Shown here: positions 5,438-5,675 of the stretch, piece by piece
Layout of the letters: every line of letters starts with the position of its first letter
Position numbering within the stretch: position 1 is the first letter of the stretch
NCBI GenBank assembly: GCA_032249055.1
Contig: JAVVGP010000059.1
Location: forward strand, 1-5,675
Direction: 5' to 3'
Source of the DNA: SCGC-AAA471-B05 sp032249055
Lineage (GTDB): Archaea; Thermoproteota; Thermoprotei; Gearchaeales; Gearchaeaceae
Length of the DNA stretch: 5,675 bases
Position numbers and translations under genes: made by a program
The notes under the pieces: generated by a model
Told to the model about the DNA's origin: nothing
What the model saw: the letters and a program-made list of their open reading frames with translations, nothing else
The model's database searches: none

Positions 5438-5504
5438 TTAATGAAATAATTCCTCCTGCTAAAGATAGAGCAAATGCAACCGCTAGTTTTTCCTTTGTTT
5501 CCAT
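5430..5504 (-). CDS. 24-codon hydrophobic frame, probable N-terminus of the split membrane protein
   Basis: The ATG at 5504-5502 opens METKEKLAVAFALSLAGGII, then SLIG and TAA at 5432-5430: a charged start followed by one glycine-rich membrane helix, typical of the first segment of small archaeal membrane proteins. It overlaps the 150-codon frame by 8 bp. Removing one G of the GGG at 5435-5433 joins the two as SLIG-NHFNNFFN without a stop, giving a protein of roughly 170 residues. A TATA-like box sits about 25 nt before this ATG, marking it as the true start of the unit. Alternatives are a leader peptide that couples translation to the downstream frame, or a +1 recoding site. The lesion is inferred from one base. 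Confidence 0.5.
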   Translation of the reverse strand: METKEKLAVAFALSLAGGIISLIG

Positions 5505-5523
5505 AATTTTAATACTTATGGGA

Positions 5524-5536
5524 AATTTATACAATA
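5524..5536 (-). promoter_or_regulatory. TATA box for the split membrane-protein gene
   Basis: On the minus strand TTGTATAAATTT lies at about 5536-5525 and is centred about 25 nt before the ATG at 5504. This spacing fits a leaderless archaeal transcript and has no counterpart upstream of the TTG at 5437. Confidence 0.5.
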
Positions 5537-5565
5537 TTTTATTCTCACACCAAAGGACAAGGCTA

Positions 5566-5675
5566 CTAACCTAGTATTTTCAAAATTTTCGTAGGATCAG
5601 ACAAAGCTAGTTCAGGAAACCTTTTTCCTTCCTTTATTTTCTTAATTAAATTCATAGGTTCAGCTTCTAATACCG
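5566..5675 (-). CDS. C-terminal end of an unidentified protein (cut by right edge)
   Basis: The minus strand is open from base 5673 to a TAG at 5568-5566, giving 35 residues: VLEAEPMNLIKKIKEGKRFP, then ELALSDPTKILKILG. The amphipathic, lysine-rich, helix-forming composition and the lack of stops look like a real protein tail. A second TAG follows immediately at 5565-5563, so there are tandem stops. Other frames in this stretch are interrupted. I do not recognise the family; the helix, KRFPEL and SDPTKIL segments are too short for assignment. The start lies right of the window. It points the same way as the membrane-protein gene, about 60 bp upstream of that gene's ATG, but the downstream gene has its own TATA box, so co-transcription is uncertain. 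Confidence 0.6.
   Translation of the reverse strand, partial: VLEAEPMNLIKKIKEGKRFPELALSDPTKILKILG

Noticed and set aside
1..5675. Mobile element or defence island
   Set aside because: No transposase, integrase, terminal repeats or CRISPR/Cas gene is visible; vapBC alone does not mark an island.

Overview
The window looks like a chromosomal segment of a thermophilic or thermoacidophilic archaeon, most probably Thermoproteota and Sulfolobales-like. The basis is the very low GC content, the absence of Shine-Dalgarno sequences before most starts, and TATA-like boxes about 25-33 nt upstream of start codons, which is the pattern of leaderless or near-leaderless archaeal transcripts. The gene content agrees: an archaeal ETF beta subunit, a family-5 (UDGb) iron-sulfur uracil-DNA glycosylase, an AbrB/PIN VapBC pair and an R2lox-like ferritin-fold protein. 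I see no RNA gene, CRISPR array, insertion sequence or origin.

Left part (1-2159): the 3' end of etfB runs in from the left edge. It meets an oppositely oriented SDR-family reductase-like gene tail to tail, and the two overlap by 6 bp. The SDR lacks the YxxxK active-site pair. Divergent from it, with only 33 bp between start codons, is a gene fusing an N-terminal SRPBCC (START-like) domain to a polytopic membrane domain that resembles an M50/site-2 protease core, with HDLAH in place of HExxH.

Middle (2160-3823): a gene with its own TATA box encodes a small R2lox-like protein. It keeps the fold landmarks and the positions equivalent to the R2lox Val-Tyr crosslink, but two of the six metal ligands are replaced by amides (N82, Q185) and one Glu by Asp (D147). 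Next comes a vapBC toxin-antitoxin operon whose TATA box lies between TTTGCC/GGCAAA arms.

Right part (3824-5675): on the minus strand is a decayed acylphosphatase with two frame changes and one stop. Divergent from it is an intact family-5 uracil-DNA glycosylase. On the minus strand follows a hydrophobic membrane protein split into two overlapping reading frames at a GGG-TAA site, and then the last 35 codons of an unidentified protein that runs off the right edge.

The genes do not form one pathway. They read as short independent transcription units. The points most worth a second look are the metal-site-degenerate R2lox-like protein, the SRPBCC/M50-like fusion, and the two broken or split minus-strand genes.
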